A DNA stretch of 64,000 bases from CALMEC01 sp963777565 (GCA_963777565.1 CAVZQZ010000010.1:1-64000), one strand, 5' to 3'. Positions 18,222 through 28,501 are shown, numbered from the stretch's first letter. A program made the numbers and translations. Notes: generated by a model not told the origin, from the sequence alone.

Positions 18222-21200
18222 ATGGACTTTCGGATTCTCGGGCCGCTCGAGGCAACTGATGAGGCCGGGCCCGTCAAGCTGACGGGAGGCAAGCAGAAGG
18301 CCTTGCTGGCGCTGCTGCTGCTTCACGCCGACCGGGTCGTGCCGATGGATCGGCTCGTCGACGACCTCTGGGGCGACGATGTGCCGGAGAGCGCTCAGAA
18401 GATGGTGCAGATATTCGTGTCCCAACTGCGAAAGCAGCTACCGGACGGGCTGCTTTGCACGCGCGCACCCGGCTACCTCGTCGAGCTCGATGGACACTCT
18501 CTCGACCTTCGCCGCTTCGAGGAGCTCTACGCCGGGGGGCGCGAGGCGCTCGCGCGGGGTCGAGCCGGCGAGGCCGCCGCGGCGTACCGCGGAGCGCTCG
18601 AGCTCTGGCGCGGGCCGGCCCTTGCGGAGTTCGAGGAACCGTTCGCGCGGTTCGAGGAAGCCCGACTTGCCGAGCAGCACCTCACCTGCCTGGAGGAGTG
18701 CATCGAGGTGGAATTGACCCTCGGGCGCCACTTCGAGCTCGTCGCGGAGCTCGACGCGCTCGTACGCCGCCATCCGCTTCGCGAGCGCCTGCGCGGGCAG
18801 CTCATGCTGGCGCTGTACCGGTGCGGCCGGCACGCCGAGGCGCTCGACGTCTTTCAGACGTTCCGACGCATGCTCGACGACGAGCTTGGCATCAACCCGT
18901 CCCCGCGTCTCAAGGACCTCGAGCGTCGAATGCTGCAACAGGACGCGTCGCTCGACCACGTTTCCGAAGAGCAGGTCGGCCTCGTCGTGCACCGGCGCGC
19001 CCCTGTCCCTGGCGTTCTCCCTCAGCTCGTCCAGGCAGTTGCCGGTCGTGAGCGCGAGCTCACCCAACTCGAGCGGCTGTACGACGAGGCCGAGGGCGGT
19101 GCGAGGCGACTTGTCTTCATCACCGGCGAAGCGGGGATCGGCAAGACGACCGTCGTCGAGAACCTGGTGGCGCGAGCCGGGTCGTCGGTGCAGACGCTCG
19201 TCGCTCACGGCCAGTGCGTCGAGCACCGTGGCGCCGGGGAGCCGTATCTGCCCGTGCTGGAGGCGCTCGGCCGGCTCGCCCGTCAGCCGAGCGGCCAACA
19301 GCTCGTCCCGCTGCTTGCCCGGCAGGCACCGACCTGGCTCGCGCAGATGCCGTGGCTCCTCGCTGACGACGAGCTCGAGGCGGTGCAGCGCCGCCTGATC
19401 GGAGCCACGCACCTGCGGATGCTCCGGGAGATGCTCGAGACCCTCGAGGCGATCAGCCGCGAGCTCACACTTGTCCTCGTCCTCGAGGACCTGCACTGGA
19501 GCGATCCCTCGACCGTCGAACTCCTGGATGCGCTCGCCAGACGAAGGGAGCCGGCGCGTCTGCTCGTTGTCGGCACGTACCGGCGGGGCGATGCCGTCGC
19601 GCAGGAGCACCCCGTCCACCGTCTTGCGCGAGATCTGCGAGGACGTGACCTGTGCACGGAGATCGCAATGGGGCCGCTCAGCCGAAACGCCGTCGGCGAC
19701 CATCTGACGGCACGGCACGGCTCGGCCGCGTCGCCCGAGGTGTCCGCCGTGCTCTGGGAGCGCACGGGCGGCAACCCGCTGTTCGTGACGACCCTGCTCG
19801 ACTCGTGGCTCGAGCAGGGCCTACTGGACGAAGGCGAGCCCGATCTTGCCCGTCTTTCGAGTGACGTACCGGACACGGTCCGCCAGCTGATCGAGCAGAC
19901 GCTCGAGCAACTCGACCCGGTCGACCGCGAGCTTCTCTCCGCCGCGAGCGCAGTCGGACAGGAGTTCTCGGCCGCTGCCGCCGCGGCCGCGACTGCGCTC
20001 TCCGAGACCGAGGTTGACGCGCGCTGCGACGCCCTCGCGCGCGCTGGGAGGTTCATCGAGCCGAGCGGCGAGGAGCAGTGGCCGGACGGGACGCTCGCAG
20101 CTCGGTACCGGTTCGCGCACGACCTGCACAGAGAGGTGCTCTACGGGCGACTCCCGGCCGGACAGCGCGCGCAGACGCACGGAAGAATCGGCAGGCGGCT
20201 CGAGGTCGCCTACCGAACCCGTCCGAGGGAGATCGGCGCAAAACTCACTGAGCATTTCGTGCAGGCGGGCGACGCCGGACGTGCCGTCGTATCGTCGCGC
20301 CTCGCGGCCGAGCAGGCGTTCGAGCGGCTCGCGCATCGCGAGGCCCTTGCCCATCTGACCACGGGCCTCGACATGCTCGAGCGGCTCACGGAAGGTCCCG
20401 ATCGCTGGTCGGAGGAGCTCGCGCTGCAGTCGATGCTCGGACCCGCGCAGATCGCCACACGGGGCTGGTCGGCGCCGGAAGCCGAGACCGCTTTCCTTCG
20501 GGCACGCGAGCTGGCAGAACGGCTCGACCGCAACGATGACCTCGGCTCGGCGCTCTTCAGGCTCGGCACACTCTACGAGGTCCGCGGCGACTACGAGCGC
20601 TCGGACCCACTACTCGAACAGGCGCTCGCACTCTCCGGCCCGACAGCGAGCAACGGGCTCCTGACGGACTCACACGAACTGCTGGCCTGCAGCCTGTTTC
20701 ACCAAGGCGTCTTCGACCATGCCCTCGAGCACGCCGAACAGGGCCTCGCCGCCTACGACGGGCAGTACTTCAATCCCGTCACGGCGGCATACGGCGACAA
20801 CGCCGGAGCCGCGTGCCACAGCTGGGCCGCCCTCTCCCTCTGGTTCCTCGGATACCCCGATCTCGCTCGCGAACGCGCACGAGAGGCGGTTGCGCTGGCC
20901 GACGATCCCCGCCGTCGGTTCGGCTACGCAGCCGCGCTTGCTCAGGCCGCGATCGTCGAGCAATGTCGCCTCGACCTCCCGGCGACCCGTGCGAACGCAC
21001 AGGCGGCGATGGAGGCGGCGACCCAGGACGGCTACCGGTACCGCCTCGCCATGGCGACGATCCTGCATGGGTGGGCACTGGCCGCCGAGGGGTCGTACGA
21101 GCAGGGAATCGCCGAGCTCGAGCAAGGCCTCGAGCTCTCCCGCGAGACCGGCGCCCACATGGACGATCCCTACTACTTCGCCCTGCTCGCCGACGCGTGC

Positions 21201-21566
21201 AAGCGCGCCGGACACATCGACGCGGCCTGGGCTGCCGTCGAAGCCGGTCTCGGCCACGCGCCACCTGGTCGCAGGTTCTTCTTCGAGAGCGAGCTCCACC
21301 GACTGGCCGGAGAGCTCCTCCTGCGCCTCGACAGACGCGACGAGGCCGAGGTGCGTATGCGCGAGGCGCTCGAGCTGGCGCGCGACCAGGGCTCGCCTGC
21401 TCTCGAGCTGCGCGCGGCACTGAGCCTCGCCGGCCACCTCCGCATCGAGGGGCGCGCTGACATGGTACGCGGGCTGATTACCGGCGTCTACTCCACGTTC
21501 ACCGAGGGATTCGAAACGCGCGACCTCGTCGCGGCACGCGAGCTGCTGGAGCAGTTCGGGCCATGA
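18222..21566 (+). CDS. BTAD (SARP-like) regulator with AAA ATPase and TPR domains
   Basis: About 1114 residues. The start at ATG 18222 is preferred over 18204 because GGAGGG lies 4-9 nt before it and family members begin MDFRILGPLE. Domains: OmpR-like winged helix (1-90; DRLVDDLWGDDVPESA), bacterial transcriptional activation domain (about 95-240; FEELYAGGREALARG), AAA/NB-ARC-like ATPase with Walker A GEAGIGKTT (about 302) and Walker B LVLVLEDLHWSD (about 416), then TPR-like helices to the end. SARP-type regulators activate nearby operons. The divergent exporter 135 nt away is the likely target. It is intact, unlike most neighbours to the left. Confidence 0.9.
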   Translation: MDFRILGPLEATDEAGPVKLTGGKQKALLALLLLHADRVVPMDRLVDDLWGDDVPESAQKMVQIFVSQLRKQLPDGLLCTRAPGYLVELDGHSLDLRRFEELYAGGREALARGRAGEAAAAYRGALELWRGPALAEFEEPFARFEEARLAEQHLTCLEECIEVELTLGRHFELVAELDALVRRHPLRERLRGQLMLALYRCGRHAEALDVFQTFRRMLDDELGINPSPRLKDLERRMLQQDASLDHVSEEQVGLVVHRRAPVPGVLPQLVQAVAGRERELTQLERLYDEAEGGARRLVFITGEAGIGKTTVVENLVARAGSSVQTLVAHGQCVEHRGAGEPYLPVLEALGRLARQPSGQQLVPLLARQAPTWLAQMPWLLADDELEAVQRRLIGATHLRMLREMLETLEAISRELTLVLVLEDLHWSDPSTVELLDALARRREPARLLVVGTYRRGDAVAQEHPVHRLARDLRGRDLCTEIAMGPLSRNAVGDHLTARHGSAASPEVSAVLWERTGGNPLFVTTLLDSWLEQGLLDEGEPDLARLSSDVPDTVRQLIEQTLEQLDPVDRELLSAASAVGQEFSAAAAAAATALSETEVDARCDALARAGRFIEPSGEEQWPDGTLAARYRFAHDLHREVLYGRLPAGQRAQTHGRIGRRLEVAYRTRPREIGAKLTEHFVQAGDAGRAVVSSRLAAEQAFERLAHREALAHLTTGLDMLERLTEGPDRWSEELALQSMLGPAQIATRGWSAPEAETAFLRARELAERLDRNDDLGSALFRLGTLYEVRGDYERSDPLLEQALALSGPTASNGLLTDSHELLACSLFHQGVFDHALEHAEQGLAAYDGQYFNPVTAAYGDNAGAACHSWAALSLWFLGYPDLARERAREAVALADDPRRRFGYAAALAQAAIVEQCRLDLPATRANAQAAMEAATQDGYRYRLAMATILHGWALAAEGSYEQGIAELEQGLELSRETGAHMDDPYYFALLADACKRAGHIDAAWAAVEAGLGHAPPGRRFFFESELHRLAGELLLRLDRRDEAEVRMREALELARDQGSPALELRAALSLAGHLRIEGRADMVRGLITGVYSTFTEGFETRDLVAARELLEQFGP

Positions 21567-22265
21567 GAACGGAGACGCGGCCGAGTCGATCGACGCGACA
21601 TCTCGGCGCACTTCGACGCGCAAGGGACACCAACCCCGCATCGGCAACGTGCCCCGCCTCGATCATGGGACGACGAGAAGACGAGATCGTGGACGACGAG
21701 GGGCGGTCGACACTGGGTCATGGGTTGACCGACACCGATGCAAACCGCCGTGCAAACGAACGTCGCATCACGCGCCCGCACGGGACATCACGAACACCGA
21801 TGACAACGGCTCTTGGGTGGGTTCAGGACGGACGCAACGACACTCGAACGCACGTGTTGGCATCCCGGTCAGCAGCCCCTAGTCCCAAGGTCGAAGGTTC
21901 GGTCCCTTCACGGCCCATCGGCTTGTGCCCTGGGAGTGGCGCACTCCCTTGTTCGACGGCTCATGCGGCATCTCGCCGTTTGGGCAACAAGGTGGGCAAC
22001 ACCCCCACCATTTCCTCGTCCTCGTGCCCGAGATCGGACGCCCCGGATCCATGCGCCCGGCATCGGGAGGGGAGGCGGTGGGGGAGGGCCACTTCCTCTC
22101 CACCCCGCGCCCCTGTTCGCCTGCATGTTCACTAGGGCTCGGAGCAGGTCGTTCGAGCGGACAGTCGAAGACTGTCGTTGGTGGGTTCGGCACGGCGGTC
22201 TTTCCGAACGTGGGACCGGGGTACCTCCCTGATGTTACGGCGTCTCACTGGGTGGAGGGTCCAGC
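21567..22265. other. Gene-free spacer with dispersed repeat A, copy 4
   Basis: This 700-bp stretch has no convincing gene. The repeat at 21878-22110 is its main feature. The 150 nt to the right probably hold the promoter of the LapA-like gene, but I cannot place boxes with confidence. Confidence 0.5.
21878..22110 (+). repeat. Dispersed repeat A, copy 4 (most complete)
   Basis: CTAGTCCCAAGGTC, T-arm-like GAAGGTTCGGTCCCTTC (21893-21909), ACGGCCCA, then GGCATCTCGCCGTTTGGGCA (from 21967), the hairpin GGTGGG(21991-21996)/CCCACC(22004-22009), TTTCCTCGTCCTCGTGCCCG, and the third module GGAGGCGGTGGGGGAGGG (22071-22088). This copy links all three modules in order and serves as the reference for the family. 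Confidence 0.72.
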
Positions 22266-22583
22266 GTGAATGAGATTCGACGCGACACAAAGGTAGGCAT
22301 CGTGGTTCAACAGGGTCCTGGTGACGGCACGAGTGGTACGGCGGAGGGGCGCCGGCTCGGCGGAGGCGCGATCGCCTCGCTCATCGGAGTCGGGCTGCTG
22401 CTGGTGTTCATGATCCAGAACACCGAGGACGTCACGCTCGACTTCTTGTTCTGGAGCTTCACCTGGCCGATTTGGCTCTACACCCTCGTGGTGGCGGTGG
22501 TCGGGGCGTTGGTGTGGTTCGGATTGGGCGTGATTCGCCGTCATCGGCGCCGCGCGGCACGCCGCGCAGACCGACGTGACTGA
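22266..22583 (+). CDS. LapA-like (DUF1049) small membrane protein
   Basis: 105 residues from GTG 22266 (AGCGTGAATG context). Two TM helices: SLIGVGLLLVFMIQNTEDVT, with the family's QNT motif after the first helix, and LYTLVVAVVGALVWFGLGV. The C-terminus is strongly basic (RRHRRRAARRADRR). LapA-type proteins sit in the inner membrane; in some bacteria they act with lipopolysaccharide assembly, but the role in actinobacteria is unknown. No operon partner. Confidence 0.8.
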   Translation: MNEIRRDTKVGIVVQQGPGDGTSGTAEGRRLGGGAIASLIGVGLLLVFMIQNTEDVTLDFLFWSFTWPIWLYTLVVAVVGALVWFGLGVIRRHRRRAARRADRRD

Positions 22584-22962
22584 TGCCGGCCTCGACGACC
22601 TTGGGCAGTCATCAGCTCCGAGCGGCGTGTCGTGTCGCCTCGGCGGTCCGGTGGGATGATCGCCGCCGATGCGCAGTTCTCGTCAATCGTCCGCGCACCC
22701 GCGGAACGAGCGACGAGGCGGCGCAAGACCGAGAGGCATGAGTTCCCTGTGGAGTTGAATCCAAGCCGATGAGAGGGAGGGTCGACTCTCGGGGACTGTG
22801 TAATGTCGCCGTCATGGGGTGGCGTTCAGCACCCACGACTCCGTTCGGGAGGCGAGCGACCGAGTGTCTGCGCCGACCGCCCCCAGCTGCTCGTGCCGGA
22901 GAAGGTCGCCGGCGGCCGAGCAATCGCGATCCGATCCACGTGCATGATCCGGGAGCGGCAGG
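22584..22962. other. Gene-free spacer
   Basis: I see no coding signal or repeat copy in this stretch between the LapA-like gene and the hydrolase gene. Confidence 0.4.
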
Positions 22963-23756
22963 ATGAGCGAGCCCGCATTCAAGACCGTCCGGTCGGCTGA
23001 CGGGACGCCGATCGCATGCTGGCGGACCGGGAGCGGCTCGCCGCTCGTGCTCGTGCACGGCACCGCCGCGGACCATGCGCGCTGGGCCGGGTCCTCCCTT
23101 TGTTCGAGGCGCGGCATACCGTCGTGACCATCGACCGGCGCGGCCGCGGCGGAAGCGGCGACTCGGCCGAGTACGCGATCGAGCGCGAGTTCGAGGACCT
23201 GGCTGCGGTGGCCGATTGGACCGGGCCCGGGACCAGCGTGCTCGGACATTCCTACGGCGCCGAATGTGCGCTCGCGGCGGCACGGCTCACGGAGAACATC
23301 GTCCGGCTCATCCTGTACGAGCCGCCGGCGGGCATGGTCCTCGTGGAACCCGATCTGATCGGCCGGCTCGAAGATCTGCTGCGTGACGGAGAGCGCGACG
23401 CGCTCCTGCAGCTCTTCTTTGAGGAAGTCGCAGGGGTGTCACCCGAGCAGGTCGAGCGAATGCGCTCGCAGCCGTCCTGGGCCGCTCGGATCGGGGCAGC
23501 GCACACAATTCCACGGGAGCTGCGGGCCGTCCGCGACCGTCCGTTCGACGCCGAGGCCGCCCGCGAGCTTCACACCCGGACCCTCCTTCTCCAGGGAGGC
23601 GACAGCCTCCCCGGGTTCAAGGCCGCGATCGAGGTCGTGCACACGGCCCTTCCCAACAGCTCGGTCGTCGTCATGCCCGGCCATCGCCACACCGCGATGG
23701 ACACCGGGACAGAGTTGTTCGCGCGCGAAGTGCTCAGCTTCCTCGACTCCTCATAG
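22963..23756 (+). CDS. Alpha/beta-hydrolase (one frameshift)
   Basis: ATG at 22963 follows GGGAGCGGCAGG. The first frame gives SADGTPIACWRTGSGSPLVL and VHGTAADHARW, with the oxyanion HG motif. After an indel near 23090 the frame continues with VLPLFEARHTVVTIDRRGRG. The nucleophile elbow is GHSYGAE (Ser), and the catalytic His lies in PGHRHTAMD; the acid is probably the Asp in the LLQGGDSLPG region. Corrected length is about 264 residues. Substrate unknown; such enzymes hydrolyse esters or other small molecules in the cytoplasm. Confidence 0.82.
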
Positions 23757-23773
23757 CATGGCCGCGCGCCCAG

Positions 23774-23968
23774 GCCGGTGACCCGGCCAACTTCGCGCAG
23801 GCGCTGTTGACCATCGCGGCCCAGGAGCAGCCGCCGCGCCGCTTCATCGCCGGCGCCGACGCGATCGCGCTGGCCGAGCAGAGGGTCGTCCAGCTTCAGC
23901 AGCAGATCGATGCCTTCCGCGAGCTGTCGACGTCTCTCGATTGCGACGACGTCCCGACGAGCGCGTGA
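23774..23968 (+). pseudogene. C-terminal fragment of an SDR oxidoreductase
   Basis: 65 open codons reading GDPANFAQALLTIAAQEQPP, RRFIAGADAIALAEQRVVQL and QIDAFRELSTSLDCDD, ending TGA at 23966-23968. This is the usual last helix and tail of short-chain dehydrogenases. The Rossmann core and catalytic YxxxK are absent; the fragment begins 18 nt after the hydrolase stop. Confidence 0.65.
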
Positions 23969-24110
23969 CACCATCGCCGTCGTCGGAGCAAGCCGCGGCC
24001 TCGGGCCAGCGTCGCGCGACGATTCGGCCGCGAGGGCTTCGACGGGGAGCGGCCCGGTCGGCTCCGGCAGGCTCGTTCGGCACAGGGCGGGGTCGGTCGG
24101 TCATGCGTCG
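23969..24110 (+). pseudogene. N-terminal fragment of a second SDR-like oxidoreductase
   Basis: Right after the previous fragment the + strand reads TIAVVGASRGLG, the Gly-rich dinucleotide-binding start of SDR enzymes. Frames then switch every few codons (for example RRATIRPRGLR), and no further SDR motif follows. A tail of one SDR directly joined to a head of another suggests a collapsed tandem pair or a deletion. The right border is uncertain. Confidence 0.4.
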
Positions 24111-24409
24111 ATGGTCTCGTCCCTCGATTGGGCTCGTCTCCCGTGCGACATGACCGCCGAGGTGATGGCCGCGATCCGTCAGGCGGCCGCCGAGGCGCTG
24201 CTCGCGCAAGACCAAGAGGCTGAGCAAGGGCACCCGGGACCGACGCCCGTCCTGCCGTGGGTTAACGCTGCTGTCCGGTTGCGTGGTTTACCGCGGCCGA
24301 TTTGGGAGGCCCCCCCGATTCCCCGTGCGGCTGCTCGGGGGACGCTCCCTCGCCACAAGCCCTGAGACGCATCCGTCGTAGGGATCGATCTTTGAAAGGA
24401 CCGGTTCGA
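24111..24409. other. Spacer with no recognised gene
   Basis: Only unclear, frame-mixed sequence precedes the next gene; no repeat copy was found. Confidence 0.35.
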
Positions 24410-25054
24410 ATGGAGCTCCATCCAAAGCGTCGTGTCGCCGCCTGGATCGGCGGCGTCGCCGCATGCATTCTTCTCATCGCCGCCGGGATCGCGTACATCG
24501 TGATCGGCGTCAACGGTCGTGACGAGGTGAAGAACAACGTCTCGCGCGAGCTGATCTTCGGGACGCCGGACATGACTCCGACGCTCATCAAGGCCGCGTT
24601 GGCGGAGGCTGGTCTCAAGGACGTGCAAGACATTCCGAGTTGCTCTGTGGCCGGGGAGCAGGTGACGAACGGCACCAAGGCCAAGTGCTTCGCCGGCTAC
24701 ATGCGCATGCACGCGCTCGAGTCGTCGGGCGGTTTGACCTACGCGCAGATGGGACGCTTCCAGCTCGCCAGCGACCCGAGCAGCCCGAAGGGCACCAGCG
24801 ACGAGAAGCTGGCGGCGAAGGACGCGACAGGCAAGCCGATCGCAAACGGCCCACGCAACACCTGGGTCACCGAGACGGCTCTGTCGACCGGTCTGAACAT
24901 GGCGTTTTTCGCCGAGCAGGTCTCGCTGTTCGCCATCGTGGTGGGCATCCTCGTGGTGGTGGTCGGCATCGGGCTCGGCGTCCTCACGATCTACGTCTTC
25001 GGCTGGGCGCCCTGGCGCCACGAGGCGGCTGAGGAGCCGCCGGCGGCGACCTAG
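24410..25054 (+). CDS. Two-pass membrane protein with extracytoplasmic Cys pair
   Basis: 214 residues from ATG 24410, with GAAAGGA about 10 nt upstream. N-terminal helix at residues about 10-32 (VAAWIGGVAACILLIAAGIA), then about 130 outside residues with two cysteines (PSCSV and AKCFAG, probably a disulfide), then a second helix (LFAIVVGILVVVVGIGLGVL) and a short acidic tail. I recognise no family. It is followed by a hairpin terminator and faces the convergent cyclase gene. Confidence 0.75.
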   Translation: MELHPKRRVAAWIGGVAACILLIAAGIAYIVIGVNGRDEVKNNVSRELIFGTPDMTPTLIKAALAEAGLKDVQDIPSCSVAGEQVTNGTKAKCFAGYMRMHALESSGGLTYAQMGRFQLASDPSSPKGTSDEKLAAKDATGKPIANGPRNTWVTETALSTGLNMAFFAEQVSLFAIVVGILVVVVGIGLGVLTIYVFGWAPWRHEAAEEPPAAT

Positions 25055-25070
25055 TACGCGTTCGCCGCCT

Positions 25071-25100
25071 CCGCCCGGCCCGGCTACGGGGGCCGGGCGG
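25071..25100 (+). terminator. 10-bp hairpin between convergent genes
   Basis: CCGCCCGGCC (25071-25080) and GGCCGGGCGG (25091-25100) with a 10-nt loop. It lies 17 nt after the membrane-protein stop and could end transcription from both sides. Confidence 0.65.
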
Positions 25101-25246
25101 ACAGCGGCGGACCGTGAGAAACGGATTCGACGAGCCGTGGACGTCCGCCGGGCCTTGGTCCAAAGAGGTCACGTGATAGGACTCTGGGACTCAACCCAGG
25201 AGCTTGGGATCAGAGGCTCCCGATCGGGAACCCGGACTGTGAACGC

Positions 25247-28200
25247 TCAGGCGGGCGATCGCCTTAGGCCGACCCCCAGCTCGGCGCCGAGCTCGTCGAC
25301 GCGAGCGCGATAGATCGGCGCTTCGAGCTCGCTCAGGAGGACACGGGCTGCGTCCAGCTCGACGCGCGCGGCGGCACCTTCACCGGTGGTGTGTTGGAGC
25401 CTCGCCAGGTCCATGTGCGTCACCGCGAGGTCGAAGCGGCACCCCATACGGCCGAAGCCGGCGCGCGCCTCATCGAGGCGGCCGCGCGCGGTCGCGAGGT
25501 CGTCGGTCGCCAGGGCGACGCGTCCGAGGGCCCTCTGCGCCACCGCGATGGCCCAGGGGTGACCGACCTGCTCACTGAGGACGAGGGCCCGGCGGGCGGT
25601 CACCGTGGCGGTGGCCGGGTCGCCCGACCAGAGCTGGGCCTCGCTCAGCCACCCGGTGAGCCACGCGGCCAGGCGGCCGTAGTGGAACTCCGTGGCCAGG
25701 TGAATGGAGGACTGGAGCAGGGAGACCGCCTGAGCGTGGTGGCCTTTCTCCCGGTAGCTGAAGCCGAGGCTGAACATGCTGAAGGCGCTGTTCAGCGGAT
25801 CGGGCGAGCGCTCCAGGCTCTCGGTGCCCTCGGCGATCGCGCGCTCCCAGTTGCCGCGCGTCGCCTCGAACCAGGCGATGTTCCACCCGGCGTAGCTCTG
25901 GAGCCGAGGATCGTCCCGAAGGCGGCCGATCTCCTTCATGTGGGCGGCGTTGGCGATCGCCTCCTCGAAGTCGCCTGTGTGGACGAGGTTGAGCCCGATC
26001 AAGCCGTAGGCGTGACCGAGCCACCACCACTCGTCGGTGCGCTCGAGCGAGGCGGCGGCGGTGCGCCCGTGCTCGGCCCCCTCGGCGAACCGGCCGGTGA
26101 GGAAGGCCTCGCGGGCGAGCACGGAATGCGCCTTCCCGAAGGTGGCGACGTCGCCCGAGCGCGACGACTCGTGGATGGCCCGGGCGATGCTCGTCGCCAC
26201 CCCGGCGCTGTCGCCGGCATGGGTGTGGGTGTGTCCCATCCACATGTGGAGACGCCCGGCCACGTCCGCGCTCTCGAGCCGCGTCGCGCGGGCCTCCACT
26301 GCGCGGAGCGCGTCGAGGCTCTCGTCGAACCGGCCCAGGAAGTAGAGCGAGTACACCAGGCGCAGGGTGAGCTCACAGGCCTGCCGGTCGCGGACGTCGG
26401 GTGGCAGGCCCTCGACATGGCGCAGCGCCTCTCGCAGCGCCTCGGCCGCCTCGGCGTGCGCGTACCCCTTCACCGCCGACTCGGCGAAGAGACCGAGGTA
26501 CTCCACGGCCTTCTCCGCCCGCGCGGTCTGCGAGTAGTGGTGCGCCAGCCGGTCGTAGACCTCGCCCAGACGATCCGCGTAGAGCGCCTCGTAGGCCGCG
26601 CCCGCGGCCTCGTGCAGACGGGCCCTCCGACTCGAGAGCAGGCTCTGGTACGCGACGTCCTGGGTGAGTGCGTGCTTGAAGACGTAGACGGGCTCGCCCT
26701 GGCCGCCCCGGTCGTGGATGAACTCGAGGCGCCTCAGCTCGGCGAGGTGGGGCTCGAGGCCGCCGGGGCCGCTCCAGACGGCCTCCAGCAGCCGGAGCGG
26801 GAACTCGCGCCCCAGCACCGAGGCGGTCTGGAGCACCCGTCGCGGTTCCTCCGCCAGCCGGTCGACGCGCGCCCGCAGCACGTCGTGCACGCTGCCGGGC
26901 ACCGGGTGCTGCGGGCCGGTGGGCGCGTGCTCGAGCACGGCCCGCCCCAGCTCCTCGAGGAAGAACGGGTTGCCATCCGCCTTGTCGACGATCGGCTCGA
27001 GCGCGGCGGAGTCCGCTCCACGCTCGCCGAGGACGGCGCGCAGCACCACCAGGCTCTCGGCGAGGGTCAGCCGCGGCAGAGCGAGCTGGGTCGCGTATGA
27101 CGCCTGCATCCAGGGGGCCTGGTAGCCCGGGCGATAGGTGCAGACGAGGGCGAGCGGGGCGCCCTGGATGCTCTCCACGAGCCGGGCGAGGAACTCCTCG
27201 GACACCCGGTCGATCCAATGGAGATCCTCGACGACCAGTAGTAGGGGCCGGCGGCGGCTGCCGGTGAGGCACATCGTCAACAGGGTCTCGAAGGTGCGCT
27301 GCTTGACGGCCTCCGGGGTGAGGTCATCGGCCGCCCGCTCGTCGCGGAGGCCCAGCATCTGCAGCAGGAGCGGCGCGCGGGGCCCGGGGTCGATCCCCAG
27401 CTCCGCCAGGCCGAAGGCGATCTTCCCTTCGACCTCGGCGGGCGAGTCGCCGTCTGTGATGCCGCAGTTGGCGCGCACGATGTCGGTGAGCGGGATGTAC
27501 GGGACGGCCGAGCCATATGAGAGGCAGCGCCCCTCCAGCACCGTGAGCCGCTCGGCGGCCAGCGAGCGGCGCAGCTCGACCACGATGCGCGACTTGCCCA
27601 TGCCGGGCTCGGCGACGACACCCACGACCTGGCCGCGGCCGGAGGCGGCCTCGGTCACCAGCTCCTGAAGGGCGGTGAGCTGGCGCTCGCGTCCGACGAA
27701 ACGCCCTCTGGGCGGCGACCCGAGGCCCTCCAGCGCCGAGCGTCGCGGCCCGAGTCCCAGCACGCGGTGCGCGACCACGGCCTCGGCCCGTCCGCGGATC
27801 GCCACGGGACCGACCCGCTCGCACCGGACGTACCCGACCACCTGCCGGGCGGTCGCGTCGCTGATGAGGATGGTCCCGGGCTCCGCGATCGACTCCAGGC
27901 GGGCCGCGACGTTGATCGTGTCCCCGATCGCCGTGTGGTCGCCTTCGGGGTCGTCGCCGAGGCAGCCGACCACCACCGACCCGCTGTTGAGCCCCATCCG
28001 CACCTCGACCGGATCGAGACCGGGCGGCGTGAGATCGCGCAGCAACCGTCGCCGCAGGGCGAGCGCCGCGAGGACCGCGCGTCGCGCGTGGTCCTCATGC
28101 GCGCTCGGCACCCCGATGAGCGCCATGAAGCCATCGCCCATGAAGCGGTCGATCGTGCCGCCGTAGTAACGGAGCTCCTCGAGCGCCAGATCGGAGTATC

Positions 28201-28501
28201 GGCTGAGGAGCGCGTGCATCGCCTCGGCGCCGATCCGCTCGGCGATCGACGTCGAGCCGACGATGTCGCAGAAGAGGACGGTGACCGGCTTGTGCTCGCC
28301 CTCCGACGCATCCGTGGCCGGTGTCCCCGCCTCGCGGGTGAGCGCGCCTCCGCAGTTGGCGCAGAAGCGCTTGCCCGCATCGGCCGGCTCACCGCACGCC
28401 GGACATCGGCGACCGAGCGCGGCCCCGCAGTCCGCGCAGAACCGCGAGGCAGCGTCGGCGTCGGCGCCGCAGCCGGAGCAGGTCACGCTCACGAGTCGCA
28501 C
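25247..28501 (-). CDS. Class III adenylate/guanylate cyclase with zinc ribbons, AAA ATPase and TPR
   Basis: 1084 residues from GTG 28501. Two zinc ribbons open the protein: CSGCG...CADCG (residues 9-26) and CPACG...CANCG (33-50). The cyclase domain (about 70-240) has both metal Asp sites (VTVLFCDIVGSTS; DRFMGDGFMALIG) and the transition-state Asn/Arg pair (GDTINVAARLES), so it should be active. An AAA module follows, with P-loop AEPGMGKSR (about 300) and Walker B LLLVVEDLHW (about 420), then a long TPR-like array (FLGRFDESLDALRAVEARAT and others). Such proteins make cAMP or cGMP under control of the ATPase/TPR part. The whole frame is intact. Confidence 0.9.
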   Translation of the reverse strand: MRLVSVTCSGCGADADAASRFCADCGAALGRRCPACGEPADAGKRFCANCGGALTREAGTPATDASEGEHKPVTVLFCDIVGSTSIAERIGAEAMHALLSRYSDLALEELRYYGGTIDRFMGDGFMALIGVPSAHEDHARRAVLAALALRRRLLRDLTPPGLDPVEVRMGLNSGSVVVGCLGDDPEGDHTAIGDTINVAARLESIAEPGTILISDATARQVVGYVRCERVGPVAIRGRAEAVVAHRVLGLGPRRSALEGLGSPPRGRFVGRERQLTALQELVTEAASGRGQVVGVVAEPGMGKSRIVVELRRSLAAERLTVLEGRCLSYGSAVPYIPLTDIVRANCGITDGDSPAEVEGKIAFGLAELGIDPGPRAPLLLQMLGLRDERAADDLTPEAVKQRTFETLLTMCLTGSRRRPLLLVVEDLHWIDRVSEEFLARLVESIQGAPLALVCTYRPGYQAPWMQASYATQLALPRLTLAESLVVLRAVLGERGADSAALEPIVDKADGNPFFLEELGRAVLEHAPTGPQHPVPGSVHDVLRARVDRLAEEPRRVLQTASVLGREFPLRLLEAVWSGPGGLEPHLAELRRLEFIHDRGGQGEPVYVFKHALTQDVAYQSLLSSRRARLHEAAGAAYEALYADRLGEVYDRLAHHYSQTARAEKAVEYLGLFAESAVKGYAHAEAAEALREALRHVEGLPPDVRDRQACELTLRLVYSLYFLGRFDESLDALRAVEARATRLESADVAGRLHMWMGHTHTHAGDSAGVATSIARAIHESSRSGDVATFGKAHSVLAREAFLTGRFAEGAEHGRTAAASLERTDEWWWLGHAYGLIGLNLVHTGDFEEAIANAAHMKEIGRLRDDPRLQSYAGWNIAWFEATRGNWERAIAEGTESLERSPDPLNSAFSMFSLGFSYREKGHHAQAVSLLQSSIHLATEFHYGRLAAWLTGWLSEAQLWSGDPATATVTARRALVLSEQVGHPWAIAVAQRALGRVALATDDLATARGRLDEARAGFGRMGCRFDLAVTHMDLARLQHTTGEGAAARVELDAARVLLSELEAPIYRARVDELGAELGVGLRRSPA

